64,000 nucleotides of DNA from VAZQ01 sp963835165 (GTDB lineage: Bacteria; Pseudomonadota; Alphaproteobacteria; Rhizobiales; Xanthobacteraceae), in NCBI GenBank assembly GCA_963835165.1, contig CAWIGD010000018.1:124001-188000 (forward strand), given 5' to 3'. The notes under the pieces were generated by a model. The model made no database searches, was not told the DNA's origin, and worked only from the letters and a program-made list of their open reading frames with translations. The translations under genes were made by a program, and so were the position numbers. Positions 8,182 through 16,753 of this stretch are shown here, in pieces (the stretch's first letter is position 1; every line of letters begins with the position of its first letter).

Positions 8182-9135
8182 TCATTGCCGAGCTGAGGGC
8201 TCGCCCGCGGTCATGGGTCGGACACGATCGCCTTCGCGAACGAATGCTCCGGCGCGCGCGACCACCATCTCGCCTTCGGCGAGGCCTTCGCGAATCTCGG
8301 CCTGTCCGGCGGCAAGCAGACCGACGGTGACCCGCCGGGTCTCAATCCGGTTATCACGAACCACCTGAACGACGGCGCCGCCGGGTCCGTACAAAACGGC
8401 TGATAACGGAATCGCCGGGCCGCAGCGTCGGCCCACATCGATCGTGGCACGTCCAAAGGCGCCGATCCGCAGCTTCGGGTCGCTGCCGATGAAAAGCCGA
8501 ATCTGGCCGAGTTGCGTTGTAGGATTGATTGCTACCGAGAAAATGCGGACCTTTCCCGGCAATTCGCCGACGCCGACGATCGCGATTTTCGCTGTCTGGT
8601 TGGACGCGACGCTGGCGAGGGTCTTGACCGGTGTCTCGGCCAAGAGCTCCATCTCCCCCTTTGCCGCAATTTTGAATAGCGGCTCCGCTCTGGCTGACGC
8701 CAGCGTGCCAACGACGGCAGACCTGGACGTGACGACGCCGGCGGCGGGCGCTTGTATGGCGACCGTGGTTCCCGCGCCCTGCTGGCCTTCCGGCGGGGCG
8801 AGGCGCGCCAACACCTGACCGGAAACGACCGTGTCTCCAGGTTCGACCAGCACCTGGGAAATCTGCAACCCTTCCCGGTCCGGACGCACGAGAATCTCGT
8901 TCCTTGGGACCACCACGCCGGTGACCTGAAGCGTGTCGGTGAAGCAAATGTTCGTGGTCCTTGCCACCGTCACCGCCATGTCACTGGCGGCACCCGCGTC
9001 CGACTCAGCGGCCGACGCGGACGATAGCAAGACGCAATAGCCGGTCACGGTCGCGGCGACCGCCACGGCAGACAGCAATCTTGCGCCTCCGCTGGAGCGC
9101 GGCCGTTTCCAACCGGCGATCGTGCGCCGATTCAT
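8182..9135 (-). CDS. Efflux RND-type periplasmic adaptor (membrane fusion protein)
   Basis: A 317-residue HlyD/AcrA-type adaptor that would bridge an inner-membrane pump and an outer-membrane channel. After an N-terminal signal-anchor segment (ARLLSAVAVAATVTGYCVLL), it shows a split lipoyl-like barrel (QISQVLVEPGDTVVSGQVLARL and AAGVVTSRSAVVGTLASA) and a C-terminal membrane-proximal domain with IREGLAEGEMVVARAG. The ATG at 9135 starts a plausible signal sequence; the frame is open to 9249. It is a paralogue of the adaptor at 13626-14564, and lies downstream of the sensor kinase/cyclase operon. The cognate pump is not adjacent; the RND protein at 18180-21308 is a candidate. Confidence 0.82.
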   Translation of the reverse strand: MNRRTIAGWKRPRSSGGARLLSAVAVAATVTGYCVLLSSASAAESDAGAASDMAVTVARTTNICFTDTLQVTGVVVPRNEILVRPDREGLQISQVLVEPGDTVVSGQVLARLAPPEGQQGAGTTVAIQAPAAGVVTSRSAVVGTLASARAEPLFKIAAKGEMELLAETPVKTLASVASNQTAKIAIVGVGELPGKVRIFSVAINPTTQLGQIRLFIGSDPKLRIGAFGRATIDVGRRCGPAIPLSAVLYGPGGAVVQVVRDNRIETRRVTVGLLAAGQAEIREGLAEGEMVVARAGAFVREGDRVRPMTAGEPSARQ

Positions 9136-9410
9136 CCGCGGGCTGGACGGGTGAAAAACAGAACGGGGTGACGCCGAGGTCCGTGAGCGGACGGTTTCGT
9201 GATCGAGATAGCAAGCGCACGCGTCTTGGCAGAATTCGATCATGACCAATGGTGGCCCAACCTCGCCTGCGCGGCAAGTCCCCAGCCGTTCGGCCGCCTT
9301 GGCGCGTGTTTCGCCATCAGGCCGCTATCGCGTTGGAGGCACATGTCGGCTGAACGCCGTGACAATTTTTTCCCGTGGCGCCGGACCGGGGCGGTGCAAT
9401 GCCGGCTCCA

Positions 9411-10613
9411 TCAGTCCCGACTCGACGCGCCTCCCTCGGGGGTGATGATCCCGGGCGGATCGGCATCCTTGGGCTCCTCGCACCAGCTCAAAATATCATA
9501 GGCAGGGATCGGCCTATGGAAACCCTTCAAATTCAGGTCGCCGACGTGCGAGACCTTTACCGATCGCTCGATGGAGCTGAGCGCCCGTTGGGCAATCAAG
9601 ATTTGCCCCGGCCGTGCTTCATCACACAGGCGCGATGCGAGATTTGTCACGCTGCCGATCGCCGAGTACTCGCGGCGATGTTCAAATCCGATTTGACCCA
9701 ATGTGGCATAGCCAGCCGCTATACCGATTCCGAATCCGAGAGCGTAGCCCTGTCGGCCCCAGTGCTTGGACAGCTCCTCGACCTTGTCGCGCATCTCCAG
9801 TGCCAGCCGCACGGCACGCTCCGTATGATCGGCACATTCAATCGGGTCGTTGAAGACGATCATGATGCCGTCCCCGAGAAACCGTTCCAACGTACCTTCG
9901 TACTTGAATATGAGCTCTCCCACGTTCTCGTGGTATTCGCGTAGCACCGCCATGACCTCTTCAGGTTCGGATGCCTCGGTAAAGGCGGTGAAATTGCGCA
10001 GGTCGCAGAACAGGATGGTGACCTCGCGCCGATGACTCGCCAAGAGCGATTCCGGCGCGTCCGAGGACGCAATCACATGCGCCACCTGCGGCGCCAAGAA
10101 CCGCTGCAGGCGGCCGATCCGCTCGATTTCGGTCAATTGATCCGCGACGCGCTGCTCAAGCAGTCGATTCCAGCTCGACAGCTGTTCGGTCTGCTCCTTC
10201 AATTGCTCCGCTTGCAGTTGCACCGTGTCGTGAAGTTCCTTGATACGCAGAAGCGACCGCACACGGGCCACCAATGCCGCTTGCTCGAATGGCTTGGTCA
10301 GATAATCGTCACCCCCGGCCTCGAGACCATTGACGACATCGCGCGTGTCGGCCTTGGCCGTGACCAAGATGACGGGAATGAAACGAAGGGTTGTGTCTCG
10401 CTTGAGCTCCTTGAGGACGGAGATGCCGTCCAGCTTCGGCATCATCACATCGAGCAAGACGAGATCGGGCTCAAGTTCGCGCGCGCGCAGCAGCGCATCT
10501 TCTCCGTCGACCGCCGTGACGACCTCGTAGCCCTGCGAGTTGAGCCGAACGCACAGCACTTCAAGATTGGTGGGGTTATCATCGACAACCAGTATCCGAG
10601 GCGGGTTTCGCAA
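9411..10613 (-). CDS. Response regulator with class III nucleotide cyclase output
   Basis: A 400-residue signalling enzyme predicted to make a cyclic nucleotide when phosphorylated. The receiver domain (1-125) has phospho-acceptor Asp55 in LLDVMMPK and Lys107 in LTKPF. A coiled-coil linker (about 125-190) leads to a class III cyclase domain with metal-binding Asp204 (FCDLRNFT) and Asp248 (FLGDGIMIVF) and transition-state Asn324 and Arg328 (SVTNLASR). The two purine-selecting positions are Arg244 and Ser321 rather than the usual Lys and Asp/Thr, so cAMP versus cGMP cannot be read off. The start is a TTG with GAGGGGG seven bases upstream. It is the third gene of the kinase-regulator operon, 18 bases after the previous stop. 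Confidence 0.9.
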   Translation of the reverse strand: MRNPPRILVVDDNPTNLEVLCVRLNSQGYEVVTAVDGEDALLRARELEPDLVLLDVMMPKLDGISVLKELKRDTTLRFIPVILVTAKADTRDVVNGLEAGGDDYLTKPFEQAALVARVRSLLRIKELHDTVQLQAEQLKEQTEQLSSWNRLLEQRVADQLTEIERIGRLQRFLAPQVAHVIASSDAPESLLASHRREVTILFCDLRNFTAFTEASEPEEVMAVLREYHENVGELIFKYEGTLERFLGDGIMIVFNDPIECADHTERAVRLALEMRDKVEELSKHWGRQGYALGFGIGIAAGYATLGQIGFEHRREYSAIGSVTNLASRLCDEARPGQILIAQRALSSIERSVKVSHVGDLNLKGFHRPIPAYDILSWCEEPKDADPPGIITPEGGASSRD

Positions 10614-10631
10614 GCGGTGGCCCCCTCGGCG

Positions 10632-10997
10632 TCAGGTCAGGAATTCGCGAACTTTGGCGAGGATCACGCGCGGGCTGAATGGCTTTGCGAAATATCCGTC
10701 GCATCCAGCTGCAAATGCCTTTGCGTCGTCGCCGGACAGCGCATATGAGGTGACGGCGATGATGGGAATGTGCCGCAGGTCGGGGTTGGCCTTGATCCGA
10801 CGGGTCGCCTCATATCCGTCGACGATCGGAAGCTGAATATCCATGAGAATGAGATCGGGCCGCTGTTCCGCCGCCATTGCGACGCCCTTTTCCCCATCGA
10901 CCGCTTCGATCACCTCGAAGCCGGCATTGGTGAGCAAATCGTTGAGAATACGCCGATTGTTCTCGGTATCCTCGATGACCAGTATGCGCTTGCTCAT
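10632..10997 (-). CDS. Single-domain response regulator (CheY/DivK-like)
   Basis: A 121-residue stand-alone receiver: VIEDTENNRRIL acidic pocket, phospho-acceptor Asp in LILMDIQLP, Thr/Ser switch AVTSYAL, and Lys in YFAKPFSP. It has no output domain, so it probably acts as a phosphorelay intermediate or protein-interaction switch. Its ATG overlaps the stop of the upstream kinase gene (ATGA), which is strong evidence of co-translation. The REC-cyclase gene follows after 18 bases. Confidence 0.92.
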   Translation of the reverse strand: MSKRILVIEDTENNRRILNDLLTNAGFEVIEAVDGEKGVAMAAEQRPDLILMDIQLPIVDGYEATRRIKANPDLRHIPIIAVTSYALSGDDAKAFAAGCDGYFAKPFSPRVILAKVREFLT

Positions 10998-13421
10998 GCC
11001 GCTTGCCTCTGGTCCGTCGCGCGCAGCGGCAAGACGATGTTGAAGGTGGAGCCCACTCCCGGCGTCGACTCCAGATCGATATGGCCGCCATGCACGTTGA
11101 TCAGACGCCGCGCGATTGACAATCCCAGCCCGGTACCACCTTTCTGCCGCGTGATGCTGTTGTCAACCTGCTGAAATTCCTCGAAGATGCGCACCTGATC
11201 TTCGGTCGGGATCCCTGGTCCGGTATCCTGAACCGCAATCGTAAAATGTCCGTCCCTGGCATTTGCGCGGATCTCGACCGAGCCGGTATCGGTGAATTTG
11301 ATCGCATTGCCCACGATATTCAGTAGCACCTGCGTCAGACGCCGTTCATCCCCATAGCCCACGGGAAGATCGGGCGAGACGGTGGCCTTCACTTCAATGC
11401 CTTTAGCCCGAGCGAGCGACCCGGTCGAGGCGACGACCGTCTCCACGATTCCCTGCATCGAGTAATTGTCGAGCGCCAATGTGAGTTGGCCGGCTTCGAT
11501 CTTGGAAATATCGAGCACGTCGTTAATCAAGCCAAGCAGATGCTTTCCATCCTTCTGAATACGCTCCAACACCTCCAGCGCCTTTGCCGGCAAGGTGCCG
11601 TAGAGGCCATCGACGAGCAGTTCGGCAAAGCCGAGGATGCCGTTCAACGGGGTGCGCAGCTCGTGGCTCATGTTGGCAAAGAACTGCGTCTTGTGTTCAT
11701 TGGCGATCGCAAGCGCGCGGCCTTTCTCGTCGACTTCCCGAAACAGCCTTGCATTGTTCATCGCGAGCACCGACTGGTGGGCGAAGGTCTGCATCAGGTC
11801 GATCGTACTCGCAGGAAAATCTCCGCTTGCGCGACGCAGCAGGACCAAAGCGCCGAGGATTTCATCCGGCCCAAGAAGCGGAACGACGAGGACTGAGTTG
11901 AAGCCAGCGGCAAGGGTGAGGTCCTTGAGCGGATACTGCGGGGCGCCCGCAAGATCCGAAATCCACATCGCCTCTTGCCTCTTGCTCGCCAAGCCCAGAA
12001 TGCTTTCATCCGCCCCGATCCGGCTGGCGCGAACAGCGTCCTGGTAAGACTTGTCGAGCGCATGCGCTTCTGCGAGCTCGAACGCGTCGCGCGATGCGTC
12101 ATAGCTGTAGATGGCCCCGGCGTCGGCCTGCGTGAGTTGCACCGCGCGCGTGACGATCGTGGCCAGAACGGACTTGGCGTCGAGCGACGATGCGACGGCG
12201 CGCCCGATCTCCTCGAGCGCTTTCAGCTCGCTGACAGACTGCGCAAGATCGCGCGTGCGCTCGGCCACTTTTTGCTCCAACCGGCTGTACGAGCCCTGCA
12301 GCTGATCTGCCATGCGGTTGAAATGATCAGCCAGATCCGCAATTTCGTCCTTTGTTTCCACCTCGATGCGGTGGCCGAACTCGCTCGCCTCCAATTGCTG
12401 CGCACCGACCTGTAACGCTTGAATCGGAATGACCATTTTGCGGGCGAGAAGCATGCCGGCCAGCACGGCGAGGAGCACGCCCAGTGCGAGCAACCAGGCA
12501 GTGCGGAACAGCAGATTGTAGACCGGCTGAAGCGCTTTGCTGAGCGGCTGGTCAAAAAAGACGAACCATCTCATCCGCGGGACCTCGGCCGAGGCGGTCA
12601 GGACCGAGCTTCCTTCCGGATCCTGCCCGAAAATCACGGGCTCGGCGTCCGACCGGATCGCGGCGGCCACCTGAGGAAGGTCAGAAAGATTGGTGCCCAG
12701 CCGAGGGAGCGGTAGCAGAATGCGCCAGCAGCCGCCCGCCCGGGCCGACGATATAGGCCTCGTTGTCGGTGCCGATCTGTTCCGGATTTATGAAACTGGA
12801 CAAAAATTTGAGATTGATCTCGGCGACGGTTGATCCGGCGTCGCGCCCGGAATGCGGCATCGCAATCGACATGAAGGGATCCAGTCCATCAAAATAGACG
12901 GGTGAGAACCAGACCGAGCGGCCTTGCGCTGCCTTGAACCTAGGGTCGCTCGAGTAATCGATATCGCTTGCAATGACGACCTCGCCGCGCGTGAGCCGCA
13001 GTTGCTCTTTGCCCGCCCCATCGAGTTGAATGACCCTGTCGACGGCGGGCACCTGCTGAAGGAGCAAGGCGTAATCCGAGCGCCGCTGCTCGATGGTCGT
13101 GGCACTTGCGCGCGTAGCCCAGCTGATCTGACGCTCGATTTCCGACACCGACTGCTCAATTCGGCGCGCCGTGGCTTCAGCTTTTTCCGACTGGGCCTTC
13201 GCAAGAAGTTCCGTTGTCTGCCGGTAGGTGAACCACGTCTCGAGGCCGCCGTTCACGGCAAGCACGAGCACGACCACTTCGACAAAGGAGGTAACGTATT
13301 TGCCGAAGAGGCTTCTGGGACGGAACCAATTCGTACGCAGTACCTCCTTCTGCATTCGGAGTTCTCTTACCTTTGGCGATAAATCCTGAACCGAACTGGG
13401 CACTCTCGCAAGGTCTTTCAC
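10994..13421 (-). pseudogene. Hybrid-less sensor histidine kinase (Cache-HAMP-GAF-HisKA-HATPase), frameshifted
   Basis: Two frames together encode one membrane kinase of about 808 residues. The upstream frame (13421 down to a stop at 12681) gives a transmembrane segment VTSFVEVVVLVLAVNGG, a periplasmic Cache-type sensor and GPGGRLLAHSAT. The downstream frame (open from before 12670 to 10994) continues with LPRLGTNLSDLPQV, a second membrane segment, HAMP, GAF, HisKA (NMSHELRTPLNG), N box NIVGNAIKF, DTGPGIP and GGTGLGLSIAR. The shift lies at about 12700-12720 and equals one extra base. It may be a sequencing error, a recent mutation or a programmed shift. The ATGA overlap with the next gene shows it heads the operon feeding the response-regulator cyclase. 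Confidence 0.85.
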
Positions 13422-13625
13422 CGGAAGGCCGTCCGCGGACAGGGCCCAAGTTGATTTGCAATCAGCTCAATCTGAAAATCGTTTCATCCCGTGAAAATTC
13501 CTTGGTCGAAAGCGTGAGCACGTGCAGGACGTCATCAACCAGATCCACACAATCGCCGCCAGGCAATCGATCGAAAATACAATCGCCCCGGCGGCAGGCA
13601 TCCGCACGCTGATCTTTCGCCGACG

Positions 13626-14564
13626 TCAACGCTGCCCCAATTGCAGGGTGTCGGCCATGACTGGGTTCACCTTGTCGCCGTCGCGCAGCGAGCTGCCCGC
13701 ATTGGCTACGATGAGGTCGCCTTCTCGCAGCCCCTCGCGGATCTCGATGTCCATGTCCGAATGAAATCCGACTTGAACCACCCGCGTCTCGATGACGTTG
13801 TCGCGCACGACCTGTACTCTCGGCCCTTCGGTTCGGTAGTGGACCGCCGAGCGCGGAACCGAAATTCCACAGCTGCGGTCCGCATCGATGGTCGCGCGGG
13901 CAAACATTCCGAGGCGCAGCACGGGATCTCGTTCCAGAGAGAGACGTGCGCGACCAAGTTGCGTGCGCTGATCAACCGCGGCCGGCGCCTGGCGAACGCG
14001 ACCGGACAGCTCCCGGCTGTCTTCGATCAGGACGCGCACGGTTTGTCCGGGAGAGAGCGCCCCTGCATGTATGCTCGGGACCTCGGCCTCGAGCTCAATC
14101 TCGTTGTCGACCGCGATCCGGAACAACGGCTCATTCATCGGGGACGCCGTGGCTCCCACAACGGCGGTGCTTCGCGTCACGACCCCGGCAACAGGAGATT
14201 TCAATATCGTCGTAGTGCTTCGTCCGGCAGCGGCGGCATCCTGTCCGTCGCCGCCCTGTCGGGCCAATCGAACGAGCGTCTGGCCGGCCGTCACCCGATC
14301 GCCCTCTCCGACCAGCACTTCGGTAACCCGAACCCCCGGAGCGTCGAGGGTGACGATGGCCTCCTCGCGGGCCACCAGAAAGCCGGTGACGCGAATGGTC
14401 GAAGAGAAACAGGCGCTCGTGGCGCGAACCACGCTGACTTGAACCGCGGAAGGCGAATTTGTCTCCGCTGCGAGGAGCCCTGCTGGCGGGGCCGCAATGA
14501 GAATGATCGCGCCGACAAGGGTGGCCTTCGCAGCCGCGATGACCACCGGGCCCAAAGGTCTCAT
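13626..14564 (-). CDS. Efflux periplasmic adaptor protein, paralogue of the 8182 gene
   Basis: A 312-residue HlyD-type adaptor with an N-terminal signal segment (ATLVGAIILIAAPPAGLLA), barrel half-motifs RVTEVLVGEGDRVTAGQTLVRL and VAGVVTRSTAVVGATAS, and a membrane-proximal end IREGLREGDLIVANAGSSLRDG. Architecture and residue spacing match the 8182-9135 protein closely, including the CFSSTIRVTGFLVAREE entry segment (CFTDTLQVTGVVVPRNE in the other). The ATG at 14564 is used although the frame is open upstream, because it starts a good signal sequence. It lies downstream of the caspase/SUMF1 gene on the same strand. Pump partner is unknown. Confidence 0.82.
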   Translation of the reverse strand: MRPLGPVVIAAAKATLVGAIILIAAPPAGLLAAETNSPSAVQVSVVRATSACFSSTIRVTGFLVAREEAIVTLDAPGVRVTEVLVGEGDRVTAGQTLVRLARQGGDGQDAAAAGRSTTTILKSPVAGVVTRSTAVVGATASPMNEPLFRIAVDNEIELEAEVPSIHAGALSPGQTVRVLIEDSRELSGRVRQAPAAVDQRTQLGRARLSLERDPVLRLGMFARATIDADRSCGISVPRSAVHYRTEGPRVQVVRDNVIETRVVQVGFHSDMDIEIREGLREGDLIVANAGSSLRDGDKVNPVMADTLQLGQR

Positions 14565-14607
14565 GGACGATACCCGAATGTCCGGTCCATGGTGTCCCTT
14601 GACTGCA

Positions 14608-16260
14608 TTATTGCAAGTCACGCGCGACCCGAAATCCGTTGGCCGAATATCGCACGTCGGAATCATACCGGAAGCGGGCCGTCGAACGCAGATATCTAGC
14701 CGCGCTGTCGAACGCGCCTCCCCGCAACACCCGAAGCCGACACTGTCCCGTGAGCCACGGCGAACCATTCTGGGGCGCGCCGCGATAATTATCGTTCCAG
14801 CAATCCTCCACCCACTCCGCCACGTTGCCTGCGGTGTCGTGAAGACCATAGGGGTTCGCCTTATACGAACCGACCGCCGACGTTTGTTGAGAAGTGCCGG
14901 TATTGCACTCCCGGCAGTTCGCCTGGCGGGAGCCCACGTCGCGGCCCCACCAATAGGGGGTGTTCGTCCCACCTCGGGCGGCATATTCCCATTCGGCTTC
15001 GCTCGGCAGCCGATAAGTCTGTCCCGTTTTTTGCGAAAGCCAGGCCACGAAAGCCTTCGCATCGAGCCAGCTGACATTGATGACCGGACGGTCGCCTCGT
15101 CCCCATTCCCGATCCTCGGGGCGATGCTTGCAACCCCCATCGGCGACGCACATGTCCCATTGATCGAATGTCACTTCGTGTCGGCCAATGGCAAACGGCT
15201 TCGCAATCGTGACCCGGTGCGCCGGGTTTTCGTATTCGGTCGCGGAGCCCATATCGAACGACCCGGCTGGCACCACCAGCATCTCAACGCAGCCCTGACA
15301 ATCGCGGAAAACGTCGCCTGCCTTCGCGCTGGTCGCCGTCGGGGGGGAGGTCGTTGACAGCGTCGCGGTGGCCGACGGTGCTGGCGCCGGCGCTGGCGCC
15401 GGCGCAGCCGACGGCGCAGGCGCTGGTGCAGGCGCCGGCGTTCGTGGAGGTGTCGGCGCCGGGGAAGGCGTGGGCGCCGCAGCCGGTCCCGTTGCTACGG
15501 GTCGCGGGCTCCCGAAATAGAACTCGTCGATCAGCGACGATGCCACCCAGGGCACTTGCTCGTTGTTGGATGCGCGAGACACACCGATGCGGGCGCGGTT
15601 GAAAACCTCCTCCGCCGTCAGATTTGGGACACGGAGCTCTTTGATCAATTCGCCGACAAACAAGCTGTTTGGTCCGCTGCCTTCATTGATCACCTTGCCC
15701 GGCGCCGCGGAATACATCGCGAGCGTGCCGTCGGGCGCATCAAGCGCGGCGAGGCCCGCTGCCGACGCCCGAAAGCGGCGCTCAAATGGGTTTCTGCGGG
15801 ACGCATCGATAATGACGATCTTTACTTTTGCGCCTTTGCGCTGCATCTCCGCCAGCAGCCCGTCGAGGCTGATCCCATCCCGCCGGACTTCCGCCTCGGT
15901 CCAAACCTGGGCGTTGACCGGGATCAGATAAGTCTGCCGCGCGACCTGGATGCCATAGCCGCTGAAGTAAAACAGCGCGACCATGCCGCTGCGGATCTTG
16001 CCCGTGAAGGCATCGATCGCGCGCTGCATGTCTTCCCGGCCGACATTCTCCTTGAGGTCGACATCAAATTCAGTTCGCCGAAACTCGTCGGCAAGCGTGC
16101 GAGCATCGCGAATCGTGGTGGAAAGCGGCGTGCTGGCATCCGGATAGTTTGCATTGCCAATGAGAAGCGCCACGCGGGCCGGCTGCTGCGACAACGCCGA
16201 ATGCGCTAGCACTGCGGAAGCGACCGCAACGCACAGGCAAAATACCAGCCGCATCTTCAT
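14608..16260 (-). CDS. Exported pseudo-caspase (peptidase C14-like) with SUMF1 domain
   Basis: A 550-residue protein with a signal peptide (to about residue 25, ALSQQ), a caspase-like domain (about 28-255), a low-complexity Pro/Ala/Thr linker (about 258-305) and a C-terminal SUMF1/formylglycine-enzyme-like domain (about 315-548; GSFDMGS, RLPSEAEWEYAARGG, GNVAEWVED, LRGGAFDS, NGFRVARD). Both catalytic residues of the caspase dyad are replaced: the His site is Tyr102 (FYFSGYG) and the Cys site is Ser154 (IIDASRRNPF). The SUMF1 part lacks the C-terminal catalytic cysteine pair of true formylglycine enzymes. Both halves therefore look non-catalytic and may act in binding. It sits 43 bases upstream of an adaptor gene on the same strand. 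Confidence 0.87.
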   Translation of the reverse strand: MKMRLVFCLCVAVASAVLAHSALSQQPARVALLIGNANYPDASTPLSTTIRDARTLADEFRRTEFDVDLKENVGREDMQRAIDAFTGKIRSGMVALFYFSGYGIQVARQTYLIPVNAQVWTEAEVRRDGISLDGLLAEMQRKGAKVKIVIIDASRRNPFERRFRASAAGLAALDAPDGTLAMYSAAPGKVINEGSGPNSLFVGELIKELRVPNLTAEEVFNRARIGVSRASNNEQVPWVASSLIDEFYFGSPRPVATGPAAAPTPSPAPTPPRTPAPAPAPAPSAAPAPAPAPAPSATATLSTTSPPTATSAKAGDVFRDCQGCVEMLVVPAGSFDMGSATEYENPAHRVTIAKPFAIGRHEVTFDQWDMCVADGGCKHRPEDREWGRGDRPVINVSWLDAKAFVAWLSQKTGQTYRLPSEAEWEYAARGGTNTPYWWGRDVGSRQANCRECNTGTSQQTSAVGSYKANPYGLHDTAGNVAEWVEDCWNDNYRGAPQNGSPWLTGQCRLRVLRGGAFDSAARYLRSTARFRYDSDVRYSANGFRVARDLQ

Positions 16261-16753
16261 TGCGCGCCTTTCGTGCCGATAGGAACCAACTTCTCCAACG
16301 TCATCGTGTGGTCGCTAACACGTTGGTCCACGATAGCTAACACGTTGGTCCACGATATAAGCAGCCGCTCTGCTCCATATCAATCGGTTCTCCCATCCGG
16401 CCCTCGCATCTGGGACCTCGAAAGACCTCGCGATCGCTCTCGGCTTGGAGCTTTTTTGCCAGCGATCTTAATATTGTAGCCGCGTCCGTGGTTTGGGACA
16501 ACAGGGATACGAAGTCGTGCGACGTTGCAACATTGCCGCGTGTTCGCGTGTTTTGCCGCGTATTTGCTCGATGATGCGATCCAAGGCCGCAGTCGAGACC
16601 GGATAGCTTGCCGCTATCCGCGCGGCATTTGGCGGGAAAGCAGGTGCGCCTTCCCAGCGAGATCGAGTTCCCGTAGATTATCGATCGGATGGCGCGGAAG
16701 GTCGATCTTTTCGTGAGAGAGTGATGACGCGGAAGCCACGGAAGGACCCAGCG
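16261..16753. other. Intergenic between divergent genes
   Basis: This gap between the pseudo-caspase gene (minus) and the DUF4399 gene (plus) holds promoters for both, but I cannot place their elements. The only clear structure is a perfect 22-base tandem duplication at 16314-16357. No gene is supported. Confidence 0.5.
16314..16357. repeat. Perfect 22-base tandem duplication
   Basis: Two adjacent identical 22-base units, each beginning GCTAACACGTTGG and ending CCACGATA, occupy 16314-16335 and 16336-16357. It lies 54 bases upstream of the minus-strand pseudo-caspase start, so it may duplicate an operator or be a replication-slippage product. Confidence 0.8.

Noticed and set aside
16314..16357. 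Tandem repeat considered as a phage attachment site or CRISPR seed
   Set aside because: Only two abutting units without spacers, and no integrase, tRNA or cas gene nearby.
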